This document shows, in pieces, positions 1 to 7,995 of a stretch of 29,788 nucleotides of DNA (the stretch's first letter is position 1; every line of letters starts with the position of its first letter). The DNA is from an uncultured Thermomicrobiales bacterium (GTDB taxonomy: Bacteria; Chloroflexota; Chloroflexia; Thermomicrobiales; UBA6265), in NCBI GenBank assembly GCA_902806365.1, contig CADCWJ010000701.1, positions 1-29,788 on the forward strand. The letters run 5' to 3'. The translations under genes and the position numbers were made by a program. The notes below the pieces were generated by a model. That model searched no databases and was not told the DNA's origin. It saw only the letters and a list, made by a program, of their open reading frames with translations.

Positions 1-1
1 C

Positions 2-1330
2 CGCGAGCACGTCGCGGCAGGAGAACCTTTCGTGCGCGCCGTCGAGCTGGTGCGGGCGACATCTATCTTCACCACGCATACTCCCGTCCCCGCCGGTCAC
101 GATATCTTCTCGTCGGAGATGATGGAGCGGTATTTCCACGCGTATTGGGAAGAGCTTGGGCTCAGCCGGGATGAGTTTCTCGCACTGGGGGTTCATGGTG
201 ACCCCGCCAAGGGGTTCAACTTCACGGCCCTCGCCCTCCGCATGGCCGCCAATGTCAATGGCGTGAGCAAGAAGCACGGCGAAGTCTCTCGCGAGATGTG
301 GAACGACCTGTGGCCCGGTGTCGCGGTCGCGGACACGCCGATCATCTCGATCACCAACGGCGTTCATCTTCGCACCTGGATCTCGCCGTCGATGCGAAAC
401 CTTTACGAGCGGTATCTTCCCCGGAACTGGCGCGATCAGCAGGAGCAGGAGCAGGTTTGGGAAACGGTGCTCAACGTTCCGGACGAGGAATTCTGGCACG
501 CCCACCAACAGTGCAAGCAGGATCTGATCGACGAGATGGATGAGCGGGCGCGGCGCCGATACGCCGAGGGCCAGTTCGACGCCTGGCAGGTGCTGTCATC
601 TGGGCCGTTCCAGAATGCCAGCGTGCTCACGCTTGGATTCGCCCGTCGTTTCGCGACATACAAGCGGGCCACATTACTCTTCAAGGACATCGATCGCCTG
701 GCGAAAATTCTCACGAATCCCGATCATCCGGTGCAGATCGTGTTCGCCGGCAAGGCCCACCCCGCCGACGAAGGCGGCAAGAAGCTGATCCAGGAAATCT
801 ACACGCGCTGCCGCGATGCCCGGCTCGGGGGCCGGGTGGCGTTTGCCGAGGATTACGAGATGGGGTTGGCGAGCCTGCTCGTGGCTGGAGTCGATGTCTG
901 GCTCAACAACCCCCGCTTCCCGCTGGAGGCGAGCGGCACCAGTGGCATGAAGGCGGCCGCCAACGGCGTCCCGAATTGCAGTATCCTCGACGGATGGTGG
1001 CTTGAAGGCTGGGGCAAGGGCGACACCAATGGCTGGGGCATCGCGAGCTCGGACCTCGAAGGCGACGCCCAGGACGTGGAAGAAGCCAACCGCTTCTACG
1101 ATGTGCTCGAGAACGAGGTCGTCCCTCTCTACTATCGCCGGCAGGCCGATGGTCTTCCGCATGACTGGATCGCTCTCGCCAAGGAAGCGATCCGCACCGT
1201 CGCGCCGGCTTTCAGCTCGCGGCGAATGCTGATCGACTACGTAGACAACCTTTACAGCCGCGCGGCTGGTTCCGGCGATCTCGTCGGCGCTGGCTCTTTG
1301 CCCGAGCCCTTCAGTGGTGGCCAACGCTGA
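2..1330 (+). CDS. glgP: Alpha-glucan (glycogen/maltodextrin) phosphorylase, 3' part
   Basis: GT35 pyridoxal-phosphate enzyme that releases glucose-1-phosphate from alpha-1,4-glucans in the cytoplasm. The frame is open from the first bases, so the gene begins upstream of the window. The GTG at 32 is internal, because the conserved reading (LVRATSIFTTHTPVPAGHD) continues on both sides of it. Visible family signatures are HTPVPAGHD near the left edge, FTALALRMAANVNGVSKKHG, TNGVHLRTW, GFARRFATYKRA, and the PLP-lysine segment EASGTSGMKAAANG with the Schiff-base Lys codon at 950-952. These match the shorter bacterial/archaeal phosphorylase subfamily rather than the classical glycogen phosphorylases. 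About 440 residues are seen; complete members are roughly 700-850, so a large N-terminal part is missing. Its product, glucose-1-phosphate, is the substrate of the next gene (rfbA), which makes the adjacency metabolically sensible. Stop TGA at 1328-1330. Confidence 0.93.
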   Translation, partial: REHVAAGEPFVRAVELVRATSIFTTHTPVPAGHDIFSSEMMERYFHAYWEELGLSRDEFLALGVHGDPAKGFNFTALALRMAANVNGVSKKHGEVSREMWNDLWPGVAVADTPIISITNGVHLRTWISPSMRNLYERYLPRNWRDQQEQEQVWETVLNVPDEEFWHAHQQCKQDLIDEMDERARRRYAEGQFDAWQVLSSGPFQNASVLTLGFARRFATYKRATLLFKDIDRLAKILTNPDHPVQIVFAGKAHPADEGGKKLIQEIYTRCRDARLGGRVAFAEDYEMGLASLLVAGVDVWLNNPRFPLEASGTSGMKAAANGVPNCSILDGWWLEGWGKGDTNGWGIASSDLEGDAQDVEEANRFYDVLENEVVPLYYRRQADGLPHDWIALAKEAIRTVAPAFSSRRMLIDYVDNLYSRAAGSGDLVGAGSLPEPFSGGQR

Positions 1331-1395
1331 GGCGACGATCGCTCGGGGCAGATGGACAGCGAAACGATCCCGGAGACACGAGTGGAGGCTTTCGC

Positions 1396-2535
1396 ATGAC
1401 CGAGACATCACCGGCCGAGACGTCCGAAGCGCCGGCTCATCTCAATGGGAGTGCCGCCCCCCGGCTTCTCAAGGGGCTCGTGCTCGCGGGCGGCAAGGGA
1501 TCGCGGCTGCGCCCGCTGACGGCAACCGGCGCCAAACAGCTCGTGCCAGTTGCCAACAAGCCGGTCCTGTTCTACGCGCTCGACCAGCTCGTCAGCGCCG
1601 GGATTACCGAGATCGGGATCGTGACCGGGGACACCGGCGATCAGGTGCGGGCCGCTGTCGGTGACGGCTCGGCGTTCGGTGCGCGCGTCACGTACCTGCC
1701 GCAGGATGCACCACGGGGCCTTGCCCACGCGGTCATCACCGCCCGCGACTACCTGGGCGACGACCCATTCTGCATGTTCCTGGCGGACAACTTTCTTCAG
1801 CAGGGGATCGACGACCACGCGCGAGCCTTTGCCGAGACCCGCTCCGCCGCCCGGATCCTGCTCAAGCGTGTCGATGACCCATCCGCGCTTGGGGTCGCAA
1901 TTCTGAACGAGTCCGGGCAGGTGACCAGGCTGGTCGAGAAGCCGAAGACTCCGATCTCCGATCTGGCCATCGTCGGCGTCTACTTCTTCGGGCCGGAGAT
2001 CCACGACATCACGCCGACACTTCAGCCTTCCGGCCGAGGCGAGCTGGAGATCACCGACGCGATCCAGGGCCTGATCGATGCCGGGCACGTCGTCGACTCG
2101 TCGATCATCGGCGACGAGTGGGTCGACACCGGCAAGAAGGATGACATGCTGGAGGCCAATCGCGTCGTGCTGGGGACCATCCATCGCGACGTGAAAGGCA
2201 CCGTGGATATCGAGTCGATCATCGTCGGCGACGTGATCGTCGAGGCCGGCGCGAGCATCGTCGGCAGCACGGTGCGCGGTCCGGCAATCATCGGCGCGGG
2301 GGCCCGGGTAGAGCATGCCTATGTTGGCCCGTTCACGGCGATCGGCGAACGCTGCATCATCCGTGGCTGCGAAATCGAACATTCCATTGTGATGAGCGAT
2401 AGCACGATTCGAGATATCGACTCGCGCATCTTCGACTCCCTGATCGGCAAGGAGGTTGTCATCGAGCGCACGATGCTGAAGCCGGTGGCCGTGCGCTTCA
2501 TGCTGGGCGACCATGCCCATGTCGGCATCTCCTGA
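1396..2535 (+). CDS. rfbA: Glucose-1-phosphate thymidylyltransferase, long form
   Basis: Converts dTTP and glucose-1-phosphate to dTDP-glucose, the first step of dTDP-L-rhamnose synthesis (RmlA). The protein is 379 aa. The nucleotidyltransferase signature LAGGKGSRLRP lies at residues 30-40, followed by KQLVPVANKP and later FCMFLADN, VEKPKTPISD and GDEWVDTGKKDDMLEAN. After about residue 250 it continues into hexapeptide-type left-handed beta-helix repeats (IIVGDVIVEAGASIVG and similar), as in the long RmlA family; short RmlA proteins (about 290 aa) lack this. ATG at 1396 is preceded by TGGAGG at 1383-1388 with 7 nt spacing, which fixes the start. The first 24 residues are a non-conserved extension before the Rossmann core. 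First gene of a plus-strand rml operon. Confidence 0.93.
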   Translation: MTETSPAETSEAPAHLNGSAAPRLLKGLVLAGGKGSRLRPLTATGAKQLVPVANKPVLFYALDQLVSAGITEIGIVTGDTGDQVRAAVGDGSAFGARVTYLPQDAPRGLAHAVITARDYLGDDPFCMFLADNFLQQGIDDHARAFAETRSAARILLKRVDDPSALGVAILNESGQVTRLVEKPKTPISDLAIVGVYFFGPEIHDITPTLQPSGRGELEITDAIQGLIDAGHVVDSSIIGDEWVDTGKKDDMLEANRVVLGTIHRDVKGTVDIESIIVGDVIVEAGASIVGSTVRGPAIIGAGARVEHAYVGPFTAIGERCIIRGCEIEHSIVMSDSTIRDIDSRIFDSLIGKEVVIERTMLKPVAVRFMLGDHAHVGIS

Positions 2536-2564
2536 CACCGCTCGAGCGATACGGGGACGCAGCG

Positions 2565-3476
2565 ATGGATCACGCGGCCGAGACAATACTCGTGACCGGA
2601 TCGGGTGGACAGCTCGGTCGCTATCTCGTCGCGGCGTGCCGTGAACGAGGGTTCCGTGTAATCGGACTTGGCGCCAACCCCGGGCCCGGTGTGGACATCC
2701 AGGTCGATATTGGCGACGCACAGGCCGTGACGGCGTCGATCGCCGACGTTCGCCCGGACGTCGTGATCCACGGTGCGGCGTACACGGATGTCGATGGCTG
2801 CGAGCGCGATCCGGACAAGGCGGACCGGGTGAATCATCTGGGTGCCGCCAATGTCGCCCGGGCCGCAAGGAGCGTCGGAGCTCACCTGATCGCGGTCGGG
2901 ACCGACTTCGTCTTCTCGGGCAAGCGAGCGGAGCCGTACTCCGAGCGCGCCACGCCCGATCCGGTCTCCGTCTACGGGTCGAGCAAGCTGGCAGGCGAAC
3001 GCGCGGTGCTCGATACTGACCCATCATTCGCCGTCGCGCGCACCGCCTGGGTCTACGGCGGGGCGGGCAAGCATTTTCCGCGAACAGTGCTGACGATGAT
3101 CCGCGATCGCGGCGCGATGACGGTCGTCGACGACGAGGTGAGCAACCCGACCTTCGCCGGAGACCTCGCCGATTCGCTCGTGGCGCTTGTCGACAAGCGG
3201 CCGGCGGGCATCTTCCATCTGACGAACGAAGGGTGGGTCAACCGGTTTGGTCTTGCCAGGGCCGTCGTCGAGGCGGCTGGTGGCGACCCCGGGGTGATCC
3301 AGCCGACGTCGACGGAAGCCTTTCTGAGCCGTTATCCGCTGCCGGCCAAGCGGCCGGCGAACAGCTCGCTCGCCAACAACCGGGCCAGGGAGCTCGGCGT
3401 CACCCTGCCCGCGTGGCGAGACGCGGTCGACCGCTATGTCCCAACCCTCGCACGAGAGCTCAACGGACAAGAGTAG
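2565..3476 (+). CDS. rfbD: dTDP-4-dehydrorhamnose reductase
   Basis: NAD(P)H-dependent short-chain reductase (RmlD) that makes dTDP-L-rhamnose in the last step of the pathway. The protein is 303 aa, the usual length. Seen directly: the nucleotide-binding glycine motif TGSGGQLG at residues 11-18, HGAAYTDVDGCE, VGTDFVFSG (112-119, with catalytic Thr113), and the catalytic pair Tyr137/Lys141 in VYGSSKLAGE. The C-terminal part (NEGWVNRFGLARAV, RPANSSLAN) matches the RmlD substrate-binding domain. ATG at 2565 is preceded by GGGGA at 2553-2557. It lies 29 bp after rfbA and 64 bp before the preferred rfbB start, consistent with one operon. Confidence 0.93.
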   Translation: MDHAAETILVTGSGGQLGRYLVAACRERGFRVIGLGANPGPGVDIQVDIGDAQAVTASIADVRPDVVIHGAAYTDVDGCERDPDKADRVNHLGAANVARAARSVGAHLIAVGTDFVFSGKRAEPYSERATPDPVSVYGSSKLAGERAVLDTDPSFAVARTAWVYGGAGKHFPRTVLTMIRDRGAMTVVDDEVSNPTFAGDLADSLVALVDKRPAGIFHLTNEGWVNRFGLARAVVEAAGGDPGVIQPTSTEAFLSRYPLPAKRPANSSLANNRARELGVTLPAWRDAVDRYVPTLARELNGQE

Positions 3477-3540
3477 AGGCAACCGCGACGCGAGCGTCCG
3501 CATGCCGGGCGACGATACCGCAACAATTGGAGGCGATTCC

Positions 3541-4575
3541 GTGAAGCTGCTGGTAACTGGGGGGGCCGGGTTCATCGGCTCGACCTACGTGCGACAAGTG
3601 CTCGACAACCACCCGGAGGATGAGATCGTCAATCTCGACGCCCTCACCTACGCCGGCAACCCAGCCAACGTTCGGGGCCTGGAAGGTGATCCCCGGCACA
3701 GGCTTGTGCGCGGCGACATTGCCGACGCCGAGTTGGTCGACGAGCTCGTCCAGTCGGTCGACGCTGTCGTTAACTTTGCCGCCGAGACGCATGTCGATCG
3801 CTCCCTGCTCGATCCCGGCAGCTTTTTGCGCGCCAACGTTCAGGGTGTCTACGTCCTGCTCGACGCGGTCCGGCGGCACGGCAAGCGCTTGTTGCAAGTC
3901 AGCACCGACGAAGTGTATGGCGACATTACGCCGGGCAAGCATTCGCGCGAGACCGATCCGGTCGAGACCCGCTCACCCTATTCGGCGGCGAAGGCTGGCG
4001 GCGAGTTGTTCTGCAAGTCGTTCTTCGTGTCGTTCGGGACCGATGTCCTGATCACGCGGGGAAGCAACACGATCGGTCCGCGACAGTACCCCGAGAAAAT
4101 GATTCCCCTGTTCATTACCAACGCCCTTCGCGATCAGCCTCTGCCAGTCTATGGCGATGGCATGCAGATCCGGGACTGGCTGTATTCCGAAGACCACGCC
4201 GCGGCGATCGACCTCGTGTTGCGCAAAGGCCGCTCCGGTGAGATCTACAACGTCGGTGCCGGGAACGAGTATCCAAATATCGAGGTCGTGCGGACGCTGC
4301 TCGCACATCTTGGAAAACCAGCGGATCTCATTGCTTACGTGCCCGACCGGCCCGGTCACGATCGGCGCTATGCAATGAATACCGACAAGATCAGGGACGA
4401 GCTGGGATGGGAACCGACCCGAACGTTCGGGATGACGCTGCACGAGACAATCGACTGGTACGTCGGCAACCAGGAATGGTGGGCCGCGATTCGCGACGGA
4501 TCGTCTGATTTCAACGACTACTACCAGAAGCAGTATGGCTGGCGTCTCGAAGCCGCGGGGCAGTCGGCCGGCTGA
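3541..4575 (+). CDS. rfbB: dTDP-glucose 4,6-dehydratase
   Basis: NAD-dependent extended SDR enzyme (RmlB) that converts dTDP-glucose to dTDP-4-keto-6-deoxyglucose. Motifs: the Rossmann glycines in VTGGAGFIGS (5-14), FAAETHVDRS, the catalytic STDEVYGD (Thr122, Asp123, Glu124) and Tyr147/Lys151 in YSAAKAGGE, then RGSNTIGPRQYPEKMIPLFI, all diagnostic for RmlB. Start choice: GTG at 3541 has TTGGAGG at 3528-3534 (6 nt spacing) and places the Rossmann strand at the N-terminus, as in homologues. An in-frame ATG at 3436 would add 35 unconserved residues and overlap rfbD by 41 bp, so it was not chosen. The resulting 344 aa is typical. Confidence 0.93.
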   Translation: MKLLVTGGAGFIGSTYVRQVLDNHPEDEIVNLDALTYAGNPANVRGLEGDPRHRLVRGDIADAELVDELVQSVDAVVNFAAETHVDRSLLDPGSFLRANVQGVYVLLDAVRRHGKRLLQVSTDEVYGDITPGKHSRETDPVETRSPYSAAKAGGELFCKSFFVSFGTDVLITRGSNTIGPRQYPEKMIPLFITNALRDQPLPVYGDGMQIRDWLYSEDHAAAIDLVLRKGRSGEIYNVGAGNEYPNIEVVRTLLAHLGKPADLIAYVPDRPGHDRRYAMNTDKIRDELGWEPTRTFGMTLHETIDWYVGNQEWWAAIRDGSSDFNDYYQKQYGWRLEAAGQSAG

Positions 4576-4634
4576 GCGCACTGGCGACGCGCTGCCATGG
4601 CGAGAACGTTCGCGGAATCTTTGGAGGAATCCTG

Positions 4635-5210
4635 GTGACTGATACACATTCAGCGGTAGCGGACGTGCTCGTGACCTCCGGCGCGGGCGCGTCCGCGATT
4701 CACGATGTCGTGATCCGGGATCTGACCACGCATCGCGACCCGCGCGGAACGCTGACCGAGCTGCTGCGGGCGGACTGGCTCGATATCTACGGCGAAACCC
4801 TGCCCTTTGCCCAGGTCTACACCTCGACGACCTCACCCGGCGTCGCCCGGGACATCGACCGGTGGCACGTCCACCAGCATCAGACCGACCGGTTCTATTG
4901 CGTCGCCGGTCGGATCGTCGTCGCGATCGCCGATGTCCGGCCGGATTCCCCATCGAGTGGCAAGCTCATGCTGGTGGAACTCGCCGCCTCGGACGATGGC
5001 CCGGCGCCTTTGATGGTGACGATTCCTCCCCAGACGCTTCACGGGTTCGTTGTCACCAGCGAAGGCCCCGCCACACTGCTCAACTTTCCGAACCGGATCT
5101 ATGACCCAGGGGACGAGGGACGCACACTCTTTACGGACGCCGGTGTGACGTTTCCGAATGGTGAGCCGTTCGATTACATGAAGGTTGCCGAGTTCTATCG
5201 ACGCAGTTGA
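4635..5210 (+). CDS. rfbC: dTDP-4-dehydrorhamnose 3,5-epimerase-like cupin protein
   Basis: RmlC-family cupin, 191 aa, expected to epimerise dTDP-4-keto-6-deoxyglucose between the RmlB and RmlD steps. Seen: the RmlC-like opening (VVIRDLTTHRDPRGTLTELLRADW), a His-rich strand RWHVHQHQTDRF (77-87), VAGRIVVAIADVRPDSPS and IPPQTLHGFVV with His136. It is divergent: the region that in RmlC carries the catalytic Tyr (YK-x-T-x-YY) reads TLLNFPNRIYDPGDEGR, so the Tyr acid is not obvious. The canonical RG(L/W)HYQ is replaced by DRWHVHQ. GTG at 4635 has TTGGAGGA at 4621-4628. Position at the end of rfbABD supports the pathway role, but a related sugar isomerase or 3-epimerase remains possible. Confidence 0.78.
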   Translation: MTDTHSAVADVLVTSGAGASAIHDVVIRDLTTHRDPRGTLTELLRADWLDIYGETLPFAQVYTSTTSPGVARDIDRWHVHQHQTDRFYCVAGRIVVAIADVRPDSPSSGKLMLVELAASDDGPAPLMVTIPPQTLHGFVVTSEGPATLLNFPNRIYDPGDEGRTLFTDAGVTFPNGEPFDYMKVAEFYRRS

Positions 5211-5235
5211 CGAGAGAACGATGCCCACCGTGCCT

Positions 5236-5271
5236 GAAGCCCCCGGAGGCCACTGCGCCTGCGGGGGCTTC
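5236..5271. terminator. Hairpin terminator between rfbC and the minus-strand glycosyltransferase
   Basis: A perfect 10-bp inverted repeat, GAAGCCCCCG (5236-5245) and CGGGGGCTTC (5262-5271), is extended by an inner AGGC/GCCT pairing (5247-5250 with 5257-5260) around a 6-nt loop. It sits between the convergent ends of rfbC (5210) and the minus-strand gene ending at 5298. The plus-strand side continues TTCTG, a weak U-tract, so it may act on both strands. Confidence 0.75.
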
Positions 5272-5297
5272 TTCTGTGCGGCGGAGGGGCTGTGCCC

Positions 5298-6830
5298 TCA
5301 GGAGGTCAGGCTCGGAGATCGAATTGCCTCTGGGCGCGGGAGCGCATTCGATCGCACTCGCGGTATGCGCTTCCGACTGACCGCCTCGGTGACAGGAACG
5401 GGAAGAGGATCATCTGCCCTCAACCTCCCCGAATCGAAGGGCAGGACGACGTATCCGCGCAGCCAGGCAAAGGCATTGAAGGGTACGAGATATCGCCAGA
5501 TCACCCCGGCGAGGACGGAAATGCAGATTGCCTCGACCAGCACCAGGGGTAGCTGGTACCGGTAGAGGTCCGAGCGCAGCCCGAGCACGATCGCGCCGCT
5601 CTCGGCGAGGACGAGCAGCAACACGAACGCATGCGGGCTTCGGATCCCGTGCCGGAAGACGAGCACAGCGAACAGGACGAGGCCGATCATCGCCAGCATC
5701 GGATCGAGTCCAAAAGGATTAAGTGTCAACCCGTACCTATCGTTGATCGCGGACACCACTCCCGCACTGGTTTGCCACTGCTCTCCGATCCGGTTGCCGA
5801 TCCGGTCGAGCGCGATCCAGCTGTTCTCGACCCGGTTACGATCGTTCACCATGCCCTGGGCTTCCATCTCGTCGACCCGGAACCTGAAGAGATTGTATGT
5901 GTGCTGGAGTGGAGCAACCCAAAGGTAAGGATAGGCGACCACGAACGCAGCGAAAGCGATCGCCGGTTGAACGATCAGCTTGAGCGCACGGCGTCTCAGA
6001 CCGGTGCGGCCACGAGCCCGCTCGAGCATGGAGCTCGTGACGAGGTAGTAGAGGCCCAGACCGGCAGCCGGCAGGCTCAGCAATAACGGGGAGAGCTTGG
6101 CCGCCCCGCCCAGCCCGAAGAGTATGCCCAGCGTGATCGCCCAACCCCATGTCGGACGCCTCGCGAATCTGAATGCCGCCAGGAAGGTAAGCGTCAGGAG
6201 CAGATTCAGGAGCTGATCGGAGAGCGCCTGGCTCCCGATGTGAATGTGCAGGGGGTGATAGGCGAGGAAGCAGGCGGCCGCCAGTCCGCCGACCCGGTTT
6301 GTAAGCACTCGCCCGAGCAGATAGACCGCCGCGACGACCAGCGCTCCAACGAACCCGCTGGTACGCCGTCCCGCCCGAAGGTCCTCGGCCGAGGGCATGG
6401 CCCCGGCGGTTTCGTTCCATCCCCGCTCGCGATCGAAGAAGAAATCCCAGGCGATGTTCGGGCGCAGCGGCCGATCCTGCACCAGTTGGCCGATACCCAT
6501 CATGTAGCTGCCGAGGGGTGGCTGGCCGCGCGTGAGGTAATAGTCCTGCCAGGTTTCACCGAAAGGATCGAGCAGATCTTCGATATAGAACGATCGGTTG
6601 AGCCATCGGCTCTCATCGGGATGGAACTGGGTGACGTCCACCTTGTCGAGGTTGAGGTTGAACGAGAGCAGGAACAACAGCACCATCAGGCAGAGGTCGA
6701 CCGCTGCCCTGCTGACGCGGGGCCCGCTTGACTGGCCGGGAAGCGCACCGGTTCCCCCCTGGCGACCTTCAAGGATACGTGGTGAACGGAGCGGCGCTCG
6801 GTGTGGATGGGGTGCCGGCACTCTAGGCAT
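5298..6830 (-). CDS. GT39-like (PMT/ArnT superfamily) membrane glycosyltransferase, copy 1
   Basis: Multi-membrane-spanning GT-C enzyme, 510 aa, predicted to move a sugar from a polyprenyl-phosphate donor onto a lipid, glycan or protein on the outer face of the membrane. After a basic N-terminal region comes the first membrane segment (about 43-60). The first extracytoplasmic loop carries the acidic pair FHPDESRW (69-76), the typical position of the PMT catalytic acidic residue, then YYLTRGQPPLGSY and AYHPLHIHIGSQALSDQL. Many hydrophobic segments follow. The acceptor is unknown. ATG at 6830 overlaps the stop of the upstream TPM gene (shared 6823-6830), with no clear ribosome site, which implies translational coupling. 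It is a clear paralogue of the gene at 7996-9534, sharing nearly identical TRGQPPLGSY and HPLHIH(I/L)GSQALSDQL blocks. Confidence 0.85.
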   Translation of the reverse strand: MPRVPAPHPHRAPLRSPRILEGRQGGTGALPGQSSGPRVSRAAVDLCLMVLLFLLSFNLNLDKVDVTQFHPDESRWLNRSFYIEDLLDPFGETWQDYYLTRGQPPLGSYMMGIGQLVQDRPLRPNIAWDFFFDRERGWNETAGAMPSAEDLRAGRRTSGFVGALVVAAVYLLGRVLTNRVGGLAAACFLAYHPLHIHIGSQALSDQLLNLLLTLTFLAAFRFARRPTWGWAITLGILFGLGGAAKLSPLLLSLPAAGLGLYYLVTSSMLERARGRTGLRRRALKLIVQPAIAFAAFVVAYPYLWVAPLQHTYNLFRFRVDEMEAQGMVNDRNRVENSWIALDRIGNRIGEQWQTSAGVVSAINDRYGLTLNPFGLDPMLAMIGLVLFAVLVFRHGIRSPHAFVLLLVLAESGAIVLGLRSDLYRYQLPLVLVEAICISVLAGVIWRYLVPFNAFAWLRGYVVLPFDSGRLRADDPLPVPVTEAVSRKRIPRVRSNALPRPEAIRSPSLTS

Positions 6831-7833
6831 GCCGGGGACCGCGCGTTCGGCGATGGGCCAGGACTGTGGGAGAACCTACGCGTCGGCCGCGCAAGGGGAC
6901 ACGGATCGACCGGCCATCGGAATGTCGCCATTCCCGCCAGGCCGTCGTCAACCGCTTGCCGAGCAGGAGCGCCACGCCGCCGAGTACGGCGATCGCGAGC
7001 AATGGAGCGCTCCTCCCATGCACTGCCAGGCCGCCGGCCAACAGCAGCAGTAGAGGCAGCGCCAGTGAATACAGCCATCGGTCCAGCACCGCGAACCCTC
7101 GCCGTCGGTGGGACATCTTCCGCCACCGGGACAGCACGGGTCCGGCAAGCGCCAGAAGCCCGGTGAAAGCAAGGACGCCGGTCGCGAGTGACCGCGCCGT
7201 CCGCTGGCCACTGGAAAGCGGGGGTGGGTCAGGGGGAGTGTACCCTTCGTAGTACAGCATTCTGCGAACGCCGAACGAGAGCGCGAGATTGATCTCATTC
7301 CTCCGGAACGCGGGCTGCATCTCGGTGTCGTAGATCTCCTGCAAGGTCTCACTCGTCAGTTGGTTGATCGGAAGCGCTTGCCGCCCCGTGGACAGCACCA
7401 GCGCGTTGCTGGCTCGGGACGACTCGTGAAGCGAGACGAGGATAACGATTCCGTCGTCCGCACCGGGCGCGGATTCAAGTTGCCATTCCGTCCGCAACCG
7501 GTCGGCAAAGGCTACCGCGTCGGTTCGCGAATCATCCGACCGGCGGGTGAAGATGATGGCCGGGACACCCGCGGTGAACAGCCGGTCGAGATCGAACTGA
7601 TGCCGCTCGGCTTCCGTCTCGGTGAGCACGCCCGCCTCGTCGTACACGAACGTTCTCGATTCGGGAGCACGATTCGGTATGGGCTCTTCGAGATCCGGCT
7701 GGATCGCCGGATGGGGCGCCGCTGCAGTACTCGAGCCCAAGAGCAGCGCTCCGAGCGCGAATCCGATCATCATGACAAGCTGGACGATGGGACGCCATTG
7801 TTGCGTTGTTGGCACGGACACGGTCATCAACAC
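6823..7833 (-). CDS. TPM-domain membrane protein, copy 1
   Basis: 336 aa. A signal-anchor or signal peptide spans about residues 16-38. An extracytoplasmic TPM domain (the TLP18.3/Psb32/MOLO-1 fold) spans about 60-192: VYDEAGVLTETE, a GVPAIIFTRR strand, PGADDGIVILVS, the ALVLSTGRQAL strand, then IYDTEMQPAFRRNEINLALSFGVRRML. Three hydrophobic segments (about 216-235, 253-272, 276-292) and a basic cytoplasmic tail complete it. TPM proteins have varied and mostly unknown roles, including membrane-complex repair and accessory functions, so no reaction is assigned. GTG at 7833 is used (ATG at 7827 is an alternative); neither has a good ribosome site. The stop overlaps the start of the GT39-like gene by 8 nt, so the two are probably made together. 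Confidence 0.8.
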   Translation of the reverse strand: MLMTVSVPTTQQWRPIVQLVMMIGFALGALLLGSSTAAAPHPAIQPDLEEPIPNRAPESRTFVYDEAGVLTETEAERHQFDLDRLFTAGVPAIIFTRRSDDSRTDAVAFADRLRTEWQLESAPGADDGIVILVSLHESSRASNALVLSTGRQALPINQLTSETLQEIYDTEMQPAFRRNEINLALSFGVRRMLYYEGYTPPDPPPLSSGQRTARSLATGVLAFTGLLALAGPVLSRWRKMSHRRRGFAVLDRWLYSLALPLLLLLAGGLAVHGRSAPLLAIAVLGGVALLLGKRLTTAWREWRHSDGRSIRVPLRGRRVGSPTVLAHRRTRGPRHA

Positions 7834-7902
7834 GCATCATCCAGAGGAGTCACTTGGAGAGGAGTCGTTCGCGGGGTCGAACAGGCCCGCTCGGCACCGG
7901 GG

Positions 7903-7908
7903 ATTGTA
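7903..7908 (-). promoter_or_regulatory. Possible -10 element (TACAAT) upstream of TPM copy 1
   Basis: On the minus strand TACAAT reads from 7908 to 7903, about 70 bp before the GTG at 7833, in the only gap (7834-7995) ahead of the first TPM/GT39 pair. No convincing -35 is seen. The hexamer also forms the loop of a CCGGGG/CCCCGG hairpin (7897-7914). Weak evidence. Confidence 0.25.
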
Positions 7909-7995
7909 CCCCGGAAGCGGCGGAAACGTCGCGACGGTGTGGGACTGAAGCGTTTCCTTCCCGTCCTGCTCGGGTCGCCCCGGAGGTTGGAGTGG

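Noticed and set aside
1408..3027. Minus-strand open frame of 539 codons opposite rfbA and rfbD
   Set aside because: Arg/His/Asp-rich with no domain; it mirrors codon bias of well-identified genes on the other strand.
7897..7914. CCGGGG/CCCCGG hairpin as a terminator between the two TPM/GT39 cassettes
   Set aside because: Stem of only 6 bp with no U-tract on either strand, and it overlaps a possible -10. Not called as a terminator.
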